Source: a bacterium
GTDB lineage: Bacteria; Bacillota; Clostridia; Oscillospirales; Oscillospiraceae
DNA: 64,000 nucleotides
Direction of reading: 5' to 3'
NCBI GenBank assembly: GCA_004560305.1
Contig: SFVI01000009.1
Location: forward strand, 1-64,000
Shown here piece by piece: positions 53,984-63,021 of the stretch (the first letter of the stretch is position 1; every line of letters begins with the position of its first letter). Under the pieces are notes generated by a model, which had not been told where the DNA came from, ran no database searches, and saw nothing but the letters and a program-made list of their open reading frames with translations. Both the position numbers and the translations under genes were made by a program.

Positions 53984-55132
53984 CTATATAAGTTCTCGCG
54001 AAGCGCTGAGGATAATGCCCATCTCAAAAAGCTGGATCAACAGAGCCGTACCGCCGTAGCTGAACAGGGGCAGGGAGATGCCGGTGCAGGGCACCAGGTT
54101 GGTGACCACGGCCACATTCAGAAACACCTGAATGGCCAGCAGGGTGCTGATGCCGGCGCAGGTGAGGAAATTGAAGCGGTCCCGCTGGTGCAGGGCGATC
54201 CAATAGCCCCGGAGGATCAGCAGGGCGAAAAGGGCCAGAATGAGGGCGGCGCCGATAAAGCCCAGCTCCTCACAGGCCACGGAAAAGATAAAGTCGTTAT
54301 GCTCCTCCGGCAGGTACAGGAATTTCTGCCGGCTGCCGCCCAGGCCCAGGCCGCTGAGGCCGCCGGAGCCGATGGAGTACAGGGACTGGACGATCTGATA
54401 CCCCCGGTCAGAGGGGTCGGAAAAAGGGTCCCGCCAGGTGCTGATGCGGCTGGAGGCGTAAGGGAAAAAGGTCAGCAGCACCGCAAGGGCGGCAGTCACC
54501 CCGCCCAGGGCGGCGATAAACCAGCCCAGGCCCACGCCGCCCAGGAACATCATCACGCCGCCGATGGCGATCAGGATGATGGAGGCGGAAAAGTGAGGCT
54601 CCAGGATCAGCAGCCCGATCATTATACCCAGAATCGTCAAAAAAGGCAAGATGCCGTATTTGAAGCTGCGCATCTTTCCCTGGAAGCGGCAGATCAGCAG
54701 GGAGAAGGACAGAATCACCGCCAGCTTCGCCAGCTCCGATGGCTGCAATGTCAGCCCGCCCACCCCCAGCCAGCGGCGGGAGCCGTTGGCCTTGACGCCG
54801 ATGATGGGCACCAGCATCAGCAGCACCAAGGTCAGGCCCAGGAAGTGGAAGGTATAGCGCCGGTAAAAGCTCATGGGCAGCCGGGAAGCCAGCAGCATGG
54901 CCCCCACCCCCAGCAGGGCAAAGATCAGCTGGCGCAGAAAGTAATAGGCCCCGTTGCCGCCGGTGACTTTGCCGGGGTCATAGTAGGCCCGGGCATAGCT
55001 GGAGGACAGCACCATCACCACGCCCATGGCCAGCAGGATCAGAGCCAGGGTAAAAAAGCCCGCATCCATGCTCTGCCGCCGGGGCTTTTCCGGCGCAGAA
55101 AAATCGGAGAGGCGGGCGCTTTCATAACGCAT
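53984..55132 (-). CDS. ftsW: SEDS lipid II polymerase FtsW/SpoVE
   Basis: A 382-residue, ten-helix membrane protein that polymerises lipid II with its partner PBP. NGSRRWLGVGG and the aspartate in STWRDPFSDPSDRGYQIVQSL lie in the SEDS core, and LPFFSYGG-like LPLFSYGGTALL ends the family. FtsW versus SpoVE cannot be told; only one SEDS gene is in this cluster, so FtsW is chosen. GGGGAGGTG Shine-Dalgarno. Confidence 0.93.
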   Translation of the reverse strand: MRYESARLSDFSAPEKPRRQSMDAGFFTLALILLAMGVVMVLSSSYARAYYDPGKVTGGNGAYYFLRQLIFALLGVGAMLLASRLPMSFYRRYTFHFLGLTLVLLMLVPIIGVKANGSRRWLGVGGLTLQPSELAKLAVILSFSLLICRFQGKMRSFKYGILPFLTILGIMIGLLILEPHFSASIILIAIGGVMMFLGGVGLGWFIAALGGVTAALAVLLTFFPYASSRISTWRDPFSDPSDRGYQIVQSLYSIGSGGLSGLGLGGSRQKFLYLPEEHNDFIFSVACEELGFIGAALILALFALLILRGYWIALHQRDRFNFLTCAGISTLLAIQVFLNVAVVTNLVPCTGISLPLFSYGGTALLIQLFEMGIILSASRELI

Positions 55133-55151
55133 ATACCCACCTCCCCGATCA

Positions 55152-56171
55152 TCAGCTCATTCCCATATAGTGCTTGGACACTACAATAAATGATATGATG
55201 GCCATCACCAGAGATATGCCTGTAAACAGGGCAACAATTTCTTTTTCTTTCCACTTATGGCCCAGCCAGCCGCCCATCTCCAGATGGTGGTGGAAGGGGG
55301 CCATCTTGAACACCCGCTTGCCGTGGCTCAGCTTGAAGTAGCCCACCTGGATGATATCGGACAGAGTCTCCATCAAAAAAACGAAGCCCAGGGTGATGAG
55401 CATGATAGGCATATTGTAGCCATAGGCCAGGGCCGCGATCATGCCGCCCAGGAACAGGGAGCCGGTATCCCCCATGAAGCACTTGGCGGGGTTAAAGTTA
55501 TACACCAGAAATCCCAGCAGGCCGCCTACCATGCCGGAGGCAATAAAGCCCATCTGCTCAAACTCATCGCCGAACACCAGGGTCAGGGCCACGAAGAACA
55601 GGAACACGGGGATGGAGGTGCTGGCGGCCAGGCCGTCAATCCCGTCGGTAATGTTCACGGCATTGACGGTACCCACGATGATAAAGGAGGAAATGAGGAA
55701 ATACAGCCATTCAGGCATGTAAATGGTCTTATCCACAAAGAACAGGTAAAAGCTGGGGCGCACATAGCCGATCTGGCGCATCAAAAGCACGAACACCAGC
55801 GAGGCCACCAGCTGCAAAAGAAACTTGGCCGTGGCGGAGAGGCCCAGGTTCTGTTTCTTGGCCAGCTTCTCCCAATCGTCCAGAAAGCCGATGGCGCCGA
55901 ACACGCAGGCGAACAGGACGATGAAAACATTGACAAACTCACCCCGGAGCATCCCCTCAAAGCAGACCGTGAGGCAGACCAGAATGGCCGCAAGGATGAA
56001 CATCACGCCGCCCATGGTGGGGGTGCCGGATTTATTCATGTGCCAGGCGGGGCCGTTTTCCTTGATCTCCTGCCCGGCCTTGATGCGGCGCAGCCAGGGA
56101 ACATAGAACTTACCGAAGGCGGTGGCAAACAGGAAGGCCAGAACGAAGGCGGTTATCAGTTTAATGGTCAT
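55152..56171 (-). CDS. mraY: Phospho-MurNAc-pentapeptide transferase
   Basis: A 339-residue, ten-helix enzyme that moves phospho-MurNAc-pentapeptide to undecaprenyl phosphate, forming lipid I. KSGTPTMGG, the aspartates of GFLDDWEK, NITDGIDGLA and FHHHLEMGGW are the conserved cytoplasmic motifs. The ATG has GGGAGAAAA. It lies directly behind murE; murF, usual between them, is missing. Confidence 0.97.
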   Translation of the reverse strand: MTIKLITAFVLAFLFATAFGKFYVPWLRRIKAGQEIKENGPAWHMNKSGTPTMGGVMFILAAILVCLTVCFEGMLRGEFVNVFIVLFACVFGAIGFLDDWEKLAKKQNLGLSATAKFLLQLVASLVFVLLMRQIGYVRPSFYLFFVDKTIYMPEWLYFLISSFIIVGTVNAVNITDGIDGLAASTSIPVFLFFVALTLVFGDEFEQMGFIASGMVGGLLGFLVYNFNPAKCFMGDTGSLFLGGMIAALAYGYNMPIMLITLGFVFLMETLSDIIQVGYFKLSHGKRVFKMAPFHHHLEMGGWLGHKWKEKEIVALFTGISLVMAIISFIVVSKHYMGMS

Positions 56172-56232
56172 TGTTTTCTCCCATATGCACGGCGCTGTCA
56201 GCGCTTTGTATTTCTTTTCGGATGGGCGGGGC

Positions 56233-57678
56233 TTACCGTCTACTCAGGTACTCAGCCACAATCTCCCGCTCATCCATGTGGATCTTCTCATGGCCGATGA
56301 CCTGATAGTCCTCATGGCCTTTGCCGGCAAGCAATATTACATCACCGGGGCGGGCATTGTCAATAGCCCAGCCGATGGCTTCCCGCCGGTCACAGATGAC
56401 TTTGTAGGGGGTGCGCTTGTTTTTCAGGCCGGGCAGGATCTCATTGATAATCTCCATGGGCTCCTCGGTGCGGGGATTGTCGCTGGTGATGATCACATAG
56501 TCGGCGTTGTCGGCAGCAATGGCGCCCATGATGGGCCGCTTCAGCCGGTCCCGGTCCCCGCCGCAGCCAAAGAGGACCATCAGCCGGCCCCGGGTGACGG
56601 GGCGCAGGGTCTTGAGCACATTCTCCAAAGCATCCGGCTTATGGGAATAGTCTATGATGATGGAATAGTCCCCATCCGTGGGCACCGACTCCATCCGGCC
56701 CTTGACGCCGGGGGCGGTAGCCAGCGCGTCGGCACACTGGGCAAGACCGATGCCAAGGCAGCCAGCGGCAGCGATAATGCCCAGGGCATTGTGGACAGAG
56801 AACATGCCGGGAATGTTCAGCCGGGTCAGGGCCAGTTCATCCCCATGGACGGCGGCAAAACGAACGCCGTCGGCAGAAAGACGGATGTCCCTGGCAATGA
56901 TATCCGCGTCGTTCCGCTCTGCGGCAAAGGTGGTGATGGGACAGGGCGCATCCTGCATCATGAAATCCGCCCAGGAATCGTCCAGATTGACGCATCCCCG
57001 GTCACACTGGGAAAAGATCTTCTTCTTGGCGGCGGCATATTCCTCCATGCTGCCGTGCAGGTCCAGATGGTCCTGAGAGAGGTTTGTGAACACGGCCACA
57101 TTGAAGTGGATGCCCGCCACCCGCTCCAGGGTCAGGGAATGGGAGGACACCTCCATCACCACATGGGTGCAGCCGGCGTCCTTCATGGCACGGAACAGCC
57201 GGTGCAGCTCATAGCTTTCCGGGGTGGTAAACTCGCTGTGCAGATGCTCCCCGCCGATCATATTGCCGTTGGTGCCGATCAGCCCCACCTTTGTCCCCAG
57301 CTCCTGCTCCAGCAAATGCTTCATGATGAGGGTGGAACTGGTCTTGCCGCTGGTGCCGGTAAAGCCGATGAGGGTCATCTCCGAGGCCGGATCACCAAAG
57401 AAGTTGCGGCTGCAGAGGGCCAGGCCATAGCGGCAGTCCGCCACCTGCGCATAGGGCACCTCCCCCGCCGGTACGTCCTGGCACAGCACGGCGGCGGCGC
57501 CCAGCTCCATGGCCTTGGGGATGAAACGATGACCGTCCACCGTCAGGCCCTTGACGGCCACGAACAGATCCCCGGGCTTCACCAGGCGGGAGTCATAGCA
57601 AATGCCGGTAATCTCCCGCTCCATATCGGCGGAGGCGGAGAGGACCTGCAAATCTTTCAATATATCTCTGAGCTTCAT
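56233..57678 (-). CDS. murE: UDP-MurNAc-tripeptide ligase (meso-DAP adding)
   Basis: A 481-residue Mur ligase adding the third amino acid to UDP-MurNAc-Ala-Glu. The ATP site is GFTGTSGKTSS, and TSDNPRTEEP gives the DNPR motif of meso-diaminopimelate-specific enzymes. The N-terminal domain shows GITYDSR-like GICYDSRLVKPGDLF. CGGAGAAATT precedes the ATG. It lies 63 bases after spoVD. Confidence 0.96.
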   Translation of the reverse strand: MKLRDILKDLQVLSASADMEREITGICYDSRLVKPGDLFVAVKGLTVDGHRFIPKAMELGAAAVLCQDVPAGEVPYAQVADCRYGLALCSRNFFGDPASEMTLIGFTGTSGKTSSTLIMKHLLEQELGTKVGLIGTNGNMIGGEHLHSEFTTPESYELHRLFRAMKDAGCTHVVMEVSSHSLTLERVAGIHFNVAVFTNLSQDHLDLHGSMEEYAAAKKKIFSQCDRGCVNLDDSWADFMMQDAPCPITTFAAERNDADIIARDIRLSADGVRFAAVHGDELALTRLNIPGMFSVHNALGIIAAAGCLGIGLAQCADALATAPGVKGRMESVPTDGDYSIIIDYSHKPDALENVLKTLRPVTRGRLMVLFGCGGDRDRLKRPIMGAIAADNADYVIITSDNPRTEEPMEIINEILPGLKNKRTPYKVICDRREAIGWAIDNARPGDVILLAGKGHEDYQVIGHEKIHMDEREIVAEYLSRR

Positions 57679-57741
57679 AATTTCTCCGTTCTGCGCTTTA
57701 GAATCGCATAAGGTGTATTTTATACCAGAATCCCCTTCCGG

Positions 57742-60069
57742 TCAATACTTTCCCAGGAGGGATTCATTTTCGTCGATCAGGGTGACCTCCACGATGCAGC
57801 CGTGATCGGCGGCGGTGCCGGCGGGAATGCTCTGGCTGCTGACCACCTGGCCGGAGGCGGCGTTCACCGGGCTGCGGGTGCTGACAAAAAGTCCCAGCCG
57901 GGAGAGGGTGTCCCGGGCCTGGTCATAGCTGAGGCCTGACAGCTCCGGCACGGTCTCCATATTGGGGGAGACCTGGGCGCCGCCGAAATAGAGAATCACC
58001 TGACTGCCGGCGGCAATGGCGGTGCCGGCGGCGGGCAGCTGACCGGTGACGGTGTCGCCCCAACCGATGCAGCGGCAGTCCAGGCCGCAGTCCGACAGGC
58101 GCTGTTTGGCCTCCTCCTGGCTCAGCTCCAGCAGCATGGGGACGGTGGCATCATCCCCGGCGCTCTCCGGCAGGCTGGGCTCCACCCCCATATAGGGCAG
58201 GATGTCCGCCAGCATCCGGCCCACCACCGGGGCCGCCATCTGGCCGCCGCTGACATAGACGCCAGACTTGTTGGAAGGGGTGTCCAGAAACACCAGAAGA
58301 GCAATCTGCGGGTCGTCCGCCGGGGCAAAGCCGATGAAAGAGACAATGTATTCCTTCTGGCCGGTCTGGGCCTCCAGGCTCACCTTCTCGCTGGTGCCGG
58401 TCTTGCCGCCGATGCGGTAGCCGGTGACGGCGGCGTTGCGGCCGGTGCCGTCGTTGGGATCCCCCACCACCTGCTCCAGGATCTGGCAAAGCTTCTGGCT
58501 GGTGGCCTCACTGATGACCTGGCGCACCAGTTTGGGCTCTCGCTCATAGGCCACACTGCCATCCGGGTTCAGCAGCTGCCGCACCACATAGGGCTGCATC
58601 AGCTTACCGCCGTTGACGCAGGCGCTGACGGCGCAGATCAGTTGCAGGGGCGTGATGGTGAAGGTCTGGCCGAAGGAGGCGGCAGCCAACTGGGACAGGT
58701 TCCGGGGGGAGCAGAAGGTGTTTTTGCTCCACCAGATGCTGCCGCTTTCGCCGGAGAGGTCAATGCCGGTGGTGGCGGTGAGGTTCTCGTCGTCGCTGCC
58801 GGTCATGTTCAGAAAGCCGAAGGCCTCGCAGTAATCATAGAAGCGCTCCGCCCCTACCCGCTGGCCGATGTTTACGAAGGCCACGTTGCAGGAATGCTGG
58901 GCCGCCTGGGTCAGGTTCTGGCTGCCGTGGCCCCCGCTTTTCCAGCAGCGGATGGGGCTGGTGCGGCCGATGACGTTGACGGTGCCGGGGCAATAAAAGC
59001 TGTCGTTCAGGCTGACCACGCCCTCCTCCAGGGCCATGGCCAGGGTGATAATCTTGAAGGTGGAGCCCGGCTCATAGGTATCGGACAGGGCCTTATTGCG
59101 CCACTGGCGGGCCTGGGCCTGGCTCAGGAGCCTGGCACGCTCCTCCTCCGTTTCGGCGGCGTTGATGATGGTCATGTCCCCATCGCTGACGGCCAGGAAG
59201 TTGTTCAGGTCATAGCCCCCCAGAGAGGCCATGGCCAGAATCTGCCCGGTGTTCACGTCCATGGCGATGGCGCCGGCGCCGTTTTGTATGTCGTAATCCG
59301 CCACGGCCTGCTTCAGGTGCTTCTCCACATAGTACTGGATGGTCTCGTCAATGGTGGTGACCACATCAAAACCGTCTTCGCCGGGATAATATTCCTCAAA
59401 CTGGGAAAAGAGCAGCTCGGTTCCCATGGCGTTGGTGGCCCGGACGGTTCTGCCGGGGCTGCCGGAAAGGGCCTCGTCGTACCGGGCCTCGATGCCCTCC
59501 AGGCCGTAGTTATCCGTGCCCACGAAGCCGATCAGGTGGCAGGCCAGGGAGGAATTGGGGTAATAGCGTTTGGTGTCCGTCTCCAGGCGGACGCCCCGCA
59601 GGCCGTACCGGTTCTTGAAGGCCCGGACTTCATCCGCCTTTTCCTTTTCCAGCTTCCGGGCCACGGTCACATACCAACTGCCCTTCTGCCCGGATTTCTC
59701 ATAGATCTCATCATAGCCGATGTCCAGAATCTCCGACAGGCCCCGGGCGATCAGGTCCCGGTCCTCGCCATACATCTCAATCTCCTGGGGGCTGAGGTAC
59801 ACATTGTCCACCGAGGCGCTGACCGCCAGGGTGTTCATATTGGTGTCGTAGATGGTGCCGCGCACGGTGGAGCTGGGCACGGAGCGCAGCTGCTGCTGGA
59901 TGGCCATGCTCTCGTATTTTTCATGGTCGATGATCTGCAGCTTGTACAATCTGGCCAGCAATAAGAGAAATGCTCCGATTCCGAAAACTGCCATCAAAAA
60001 CAGTGTACGGCGGAGCATCTGTCTGCTGGGCCCCGGCTTCAGGCCGGGAGACGGGGTCTTCTGTGCCAT
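57742..60069 (-). CDS. spoVD: SpoVD-type class B penicillin-binding protein with two PASTA domains
   Basis: A 775-residue transpeptidase. A short cytoplasmic tail and one helix (FLMAVFGIGAFLLLLARLY) lead to the PBP dimerisation domain and the transpeptidase with EPGSTFKI (SxxK), HSCNVAF (SxN) and GGKTGTS (KTG). Two PASTA domains (about 640-700 and 705-775) follow. Start 60069 has GGAGGTGG directly upstream. It cross-links the septal or spore cortex wall with its SEDS partner. As the only class B PBP here it may be PBP2B rather than SpoVD. Confidence 0.93.
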   Translation of the reverse strand: MAQKTPSPGLKPGPSRQMLRRTLFLMAVFGIGAFLLLLARLYKLQIIDHEKYESMAIQQQLRSVPSSTVRGTIYDTNMNTLAVSASVDNVYLSPQEIEMYGEDRDLIARGLSEILDIGYDEIYEKSGQKGSWYVTVARKLEKEKADEVRAFKNRYGLRGVRLETDTKRYYPNSSLACHLIGFVGTDNYGLEGIEARYDEALSGSPGRTVRATNAMGTELLFSQFEEYYPGEDGFDVVTTIDETIQYYVEKHLKQAVADYDIQNGAGAIAMDVNTGQILAMASLGGYDLNNFLAVSDGDMTIINAAETEEERARLLSQAQARQWRNKALSDTYEPGSTFKIITLAMALEEGVVSLNDSFYCPGTVNVIGRTSPIRCWKSGGHGSQNLTQAAQHSCNVAFVNIGQRVGAERFYDYCEAFGFLNMTGSDDENLTATTGIDLSGESGSIWWSKNTFCSPRNLSQLAAASFGQTFTITPLQLICAVSACVNGGKLMQPYVVRQLLNPDGSVAYEREPKLVRQVISEATSQKLCQILEQVVGDPNDGTGRNAAVTGYRIGGKTGTSEKVSLEAQTGQKEYIVSFIGFAPADDPQIALLVFLDTPSNKSGVYVSGGQMAAPVVGRMLADILPYMGVEPSLPESAGDDATVPMLLELSQEEAKQRLSDCGLDCRCIGWGDTVTGQLPAAGTAIAAGSQVILYFGGAQVSPNMETVPELSGLSYDQARDTLSRLGLFVSTRSPVNAASGQVVSSQSIPAGTAADHGCIVEVTLIDENESLLGKY

Positions 60070-60132
60070 AGCCACCTCCGCGGAAGGAAGAATATATTAT
60101 AAATATATTCAGTCCGCGGCGGTTCATGACAA

Positions 60133-60411
60133 TTATCCCAGATCGATATAGATTATTTGGCCGGGACTCAGGCGCTGCATGCCCAGTTCTTCCGTGGCAC
60201 GGCGCTCCAGTTCTTCCAGGCTCAGGCTGCTTTCCACCCTGGCCTGCAGGACCCGGTTCTCTTCTTTCAGTGTTTTCAGCGACTTCTCCAGGCCGGTAAG
60301 CTCCTCATTCAGCGCGGCCAGCCGGATAGACCCCAGCAATGCCGACACCAGCAGCAGCAGGGAAAAGCCGATGCAGATGGCCCGGAATAAAATACCATTC
60401 ATTCTGGCCAT
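60133..60411 (-). CDS. ftsL: FtsL/DivIC-type septum protein
   Basis: A 92-residue bitopic protein. One helix (GILFRAICIGFSLLLLVSALL), then a leucine-zipper-like coiled coil (LNEELTGLEKSLKTLKEENRVL) and a short tail with IIYIDLG. The position between rsmH and the PBP gene is that of ftsL, and the fold is also that of DivIC. It bridges FtsQ and the septal PBP. AAAGGG precedes the ATG; three bases separate it from rsmH. Confidence 0.88.
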   Translation of the reverse strand: MARMNGILFRAICIGFSLLLLVSALLGSIRLAALNEELTGLEKSLKTLKEENRVLQARVESSLSLEELERRATEELGMQRLSPGQIIYIDLG

Positions 60412-60414
60412 GGG

Positions 60415-61353
60415 CTACACCCTTTCCGCCACTCTCAGCTTGGCGCTGCGGGAGCGGGGATTTTGCTCCAGCTCCTCCGCGCCGGGCAGGATGGGCTTGC
60501 GGCTGACGCTTTTCAGGGTCTGCACAAAGCCGCAGGTGCAGATGGGGGCCTCCCGGGGGCAGGTGCAGCCGTTCTCCCGGGCGGCGATGCCGGCTTTGAC
60601 GATCCGATCCTCCAGGGAGTGGAAGCTGATGACGCAGAGGCGGCCGCCCTTGTTCAGCTTGTCCGGGGCAGTTTCCATCATTTGGGAGATGGCCCCCAGC
60701 TCGTCATTGACGGCGATGCGGATGGCCTGGAAGCTGCGCTTGGCCGGGTGCTGCTTCTCCCGCAGGGCGGCGGCAGGCATGGCGCCCTTGATGATATCCA
60801 CCAGTTCCAGAGTGGTGGCAATGGGCTTTTTGCTCCGGTGTTCCAAGATGGCCCGACTGATGCGGCGGGCATAGCGCTCCTCGCCGTAATCCCACAGGAT
60901 GCGGTTCAGCCGCTCCTCCGGCCAGGTATTCACCACCTCATAGGCGGTGAGGCTGTCCCCCGCGTCCATGCGCATATCCAGGGGCGCATCCCCCATATAG
61001 GAAAAGCCCCGCTGGATCTCGTCCAGCTGGGGTGAGGAGACGCCCAGGTCGAAAAGCATCCCGTCCACGCCGGGGATGCCGAGAGAGTCAATGATCTGGG
61101 CGGCATCGGAAAAGTTGCCGTGGACAAGGGTTACGCGATCCCCAAAGGGCGCAAGACGCTTGCCGGCCCTCTCGATGGCAGTCTCATCCCGGTCAATGCA
61201 GATGAGGCGGCCGGTAGTGAGCCGGGAAGCGATCTGATAAGAATGCCCGCCCAGGCCGAGAGTACCGTCCAGGTACACCCCGCCGGGCTTTATATTCAGA
61301 TTATCAATACATTCATTCAGCAGCACGGAAACATGCTTGGCTTCGGTCGTCAA
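60415..61353 (-). CDS. rsmH: 16S rRNA (cytosine1402-N4)-methyltransferase
   Basis: A 312-residue SAM-dependent methylase (MraW). HVSVLLNECIDNL and YLDGTLGLGGHSYQIA hold the SAM site, LFDLGVSSPQLDE and FHSLEDRIVK the catalytic and conserved segments. The start is a TTG at 61353 overlapping the mraZ stop (TTGA), with GGAGGAA nine bases upstream inside mraZ. Length is normal. Confidence 0.96.
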   Translation of the reverse strand: MTTEAKHVSVLLNECIDNLNIKPGGVYLDGTLGLGGHSYQIASRLTTGRLICIDRDETAIERAGKRLAPFGDRVTLVHGNFSDAAQIIDSLGIPGVDGMLFDLGVSSPQLDEIQRGFSYMGDAPLDMRMDAGDSLTAYEVVNTWPEERLNRILWDYGEERYARRISRAILEHRSKKPIATTLELVDIIKGAMPAAALREKQHPAKRSFQAIRIAVNDELGAISQMMETAPDKLNKGGRLCVISFHSLEDRIVKAGIAARENGCTCPREAPICTCGFVQTLKSVSRKPILPGAEELEQNPRSRSAKLRVAERV

Positions 61354-61766
61354 AATTCCAGTTCCTCCATTACGGCGGCGATGTTCTCCGGGGTGGTCTC
61401 CAGCTGGAAGATGGCCTGCCAGCTGTCACTGTCCCAAAGCTCAGCATGGTTGTTGCAGCCCACCACAGTGACGGCCTTGGTCAGCCCTGCGTATTCCCGC
61501 AGGTTCTGGGGAATGAGGGCCCGGCCCTGACTGTCCAGCTCGCACCGGGCGGCATGGGCAAACAGAGGGCGCATCTTCCGCTGCTTCACATAGGGCATGG
61601 CGTTGACCTTATCGGAAAAGGCCTGCCAGTTCTCACTGCTGTAGGCACAGAGGCAGCGCTCCATAGACAGGGTAACAAAAAACACCTCGCCCAGTTCATC
61701 CCTGAGCTTGGCGGGTATGAACAGTCTGCCCTTGCTGTCAAGAGAGTGCTGATATTCACCTGTCAT
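61350..61766 (-). CDS. mraZ: Transcriptional regulator MraZ
   Basis: A 138-residue AbrB-like double SpoVT fold protein. GEYQHSLDSKGRLFIP and CELDSQGRALIPQ are the two repeats. MraZ forms a ring and represses its own dcw promoter. Start 61766 (MTGEYQHS) follows AAAGGGGGC. The three repeats at 61794-61820, just before it, are its expected sites. First gene of the dcw cluster. Confidence 0.96.
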   Translation of the reverse strand: MTGEYQHSLDSKGRLFIPAKLRDELGEVFFVTLSMERCLCAYSSENWQAFSDKVNAMPYVKQRKMRPLFAHAARCELDSQGRALIPQNLREYAGLTKAVTVVGCNNHAELWDSDSWQAIFQLETTPENIAAVMEELEF

Positions 61767-61793
61767 GCAGTTTGCCCCCTTTCGATGGAAAAT

Positions 61794-61820
61794 TCCACCA
61801 TTTTCCACCACTTCTAACCA
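61794..61820 (-). promoter_or_regulatory. MraZ-box direct repeats
   Basis: Three direct repeats with exact 10-base spacing: TCCACCA at 61794, TCCACCA at 61804 and CTAACCA at 61814 (plus-strand reading; TGGTGGA on the minus strand). They lie between the promoter and the mraZ ATG. Confidence 0.85.
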
Positions 61821-61832
61821 CTTCGCTCTTTC

Positions 61833-61861
61833 ATTATAGGGGGAGTATTTCGAAAAAGCAA
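61833..61861 (-). promoter_or_regulatory. Promoter of the dcw cluster
   Basis: On the minus strand TTGCTT (61856-61861) and TATAAT (61833-61838) are separated by 17 bases. Transcription would start near 61826, just upstream of the MraZ boxes. Confidence 0.8.
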
Positions 61862-61904
61862 GTGAAACTTTTTGTTATATTTTGACTTTTTCTTGCCTTA
61901 ATTT

Positions 61905-61943
61905 TAAAAAAATGTGCCGGACACAAGATCGTGTCCGGCACAT
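61905..61943 (-). terminator. Strong terminator before the dcw cluster
   Basis: On the minus strand the 13-bp stem atgtgccggacac/gtgtccggcacat around a 6-base loop is followed by seven T residues. It ends the uvrC-rsmD-coaD-coiled-coil transcript. Confidence 0.95.
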
Positions 61944-61964
61944 GGGCTTACTGTCAATATGTAG

Positions 61965-62525
61965 TCATTCGTCGCTTCTGCGCTGCTCAATAATGATATT
62001 GCTGGTGACAGGCAGGATGTTTTCAGCCGCTTCCGCTTTTTCCTGGGGCTTGGGCTGGGGCTGGCCGCCCAAGCTGCGGAAAGAGCTTTGGGCAGTCTGG
62101 ACCGTAGTCAGGGCGCTGTTCAGGCTCTCCACCGTCTGGCGGATGATGTCATCCACATACTGGCTGGCTACCCGGCGCAGCTCCTTGCTCTTGGCTTCGG
62201 CGGAGGAGAGCATTTCGGTGCTTTTGGCTTTGGCCACCCGGACGATCTCCTGCTCCTCCACCATGGCGCGGGCCTGCTCCTCGGCATTTTTCCGCAGAGC
62301 CTCGGCCTCCCGCTTGGCGTTGCCGATGAATTCGTCCCGGGCCGCAACCAGGCGCTGGGCCTCCGCCACAGAGCTGGGCAGGCTGGCCTTGATGTCATTG
62401 ATCAGGGCAACGGCCTTCTCCCGCTCGATAATGCACTTGTCATTGCCCAGAGGCACGCTCCAGGCGTCGGTCACCATGGCGTACAAAACATCCAGCAGGT
62501 CAAGAACGTTTCTGTTGCTGTCCAT
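61965..62525 (-). CDS. Coiled-coil protein of unknown function
   Basis: A 186-residue protein. A short head (MDSNRNVLDLLDVLYAMV) is followed by a long Lys/Glu/Ala-rich helix (about residues 45-145, e.g. AKREAEALRKNAEEQARAM) and a Pro/Gln-rich tail ending EQRRSDE. It resembles ATPase stalk or DivIVA-like coiled coils in general pattern only; I do not recognise a family. One base separates it from coaD. Position next to the dcw cluster hints at a division or envelope role, unproven. Confidence 0.75.
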   Translation of the reverse strand: MDSNRNVLDLLDVLYAMVTDAWSVPLGNDKCIIEREKAVALINDIKASLPSSVAEAQRLVAARDEFIGNAKREAEALRKNAEEQARAMVEEQEIVRVAKAKSTEMLSSAEAKSKELRRVASQYVDDIIRQTVESLNSALTTVQTAQSSFRSLGGQPQPKPQEKAEAAENILPVTSNIIIEQRRSDE

Positions 62526-62526
62526 A

Positions 62527-63021
62527 TCAGCCCAACCTCCATTCCTTGGCTTTCTCCCGTATCTCATCGATGATCTCATCCGGCACCAGGCCCGTCAGGT
62601 CCGCGTCGTAGCGGGCCATTTCCCGCACGATGGAAGAACTGAGGAAGGTGTACTTCTCGCTGGAGGTGAGGAACATGGTCTCCATCTCCGGGTTGATCTT
62701 CTTATTGATAAGATTCATCTGGAACTCATATTCAAAGTCCGACGCGGCACGCAGGCCCTTCACCACCACGGCCCCATCAAACTGCCTGGCATACTCGGCC
62801 AGCAGCCCGTCGGAACAGTCCACGGTGACATTGGGGTATTTGGCTACCGCCCGGCGCACCATATCCACCCGCTCCTCCACGCTGAACATAGGGGAAGTTT
62901 TGGTGGAGTTAAACATGACGCAAACCACCACCCGGTCAAAAATTTGGCTGGCGCGGCGGATAATATTCAGATGGCCCAGGGTGATAGGGTCAAAGCTGCC
63001 GGGGCAGATTGCGATTGACAT
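62527..63021 (-). CDS. coaD: Phosphopantetheine adenylyltransferase
   Basis: A 164-residue enzyme for the fourth step of coenzyme A synthesis. PGSFDPITLGHLNII holds the TxGH motif, and SSSIVREMARYDADLTGLVP the C-terminal signature. Start 63021 overlaps the rsmD stop as TGATG, so both are coupled. Longer upstream reading is rejected. Length is standard. Confidence 0.97.
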   Translation of the reverse strand: MSIAICPGSFDPITLGHLNIIRRASQIFDRVVVCVMFNSTKTSPMFSVEERVDMVRRAVAKYPNVTVDCSDGLLAEYARQFDGAVVVKGLRAASDFEYEFQMNLINKKINPEMETMFLTSSEKYTFLSSSIVREMARYDADLTGLVPDEIIDEIREKAKEWRLG

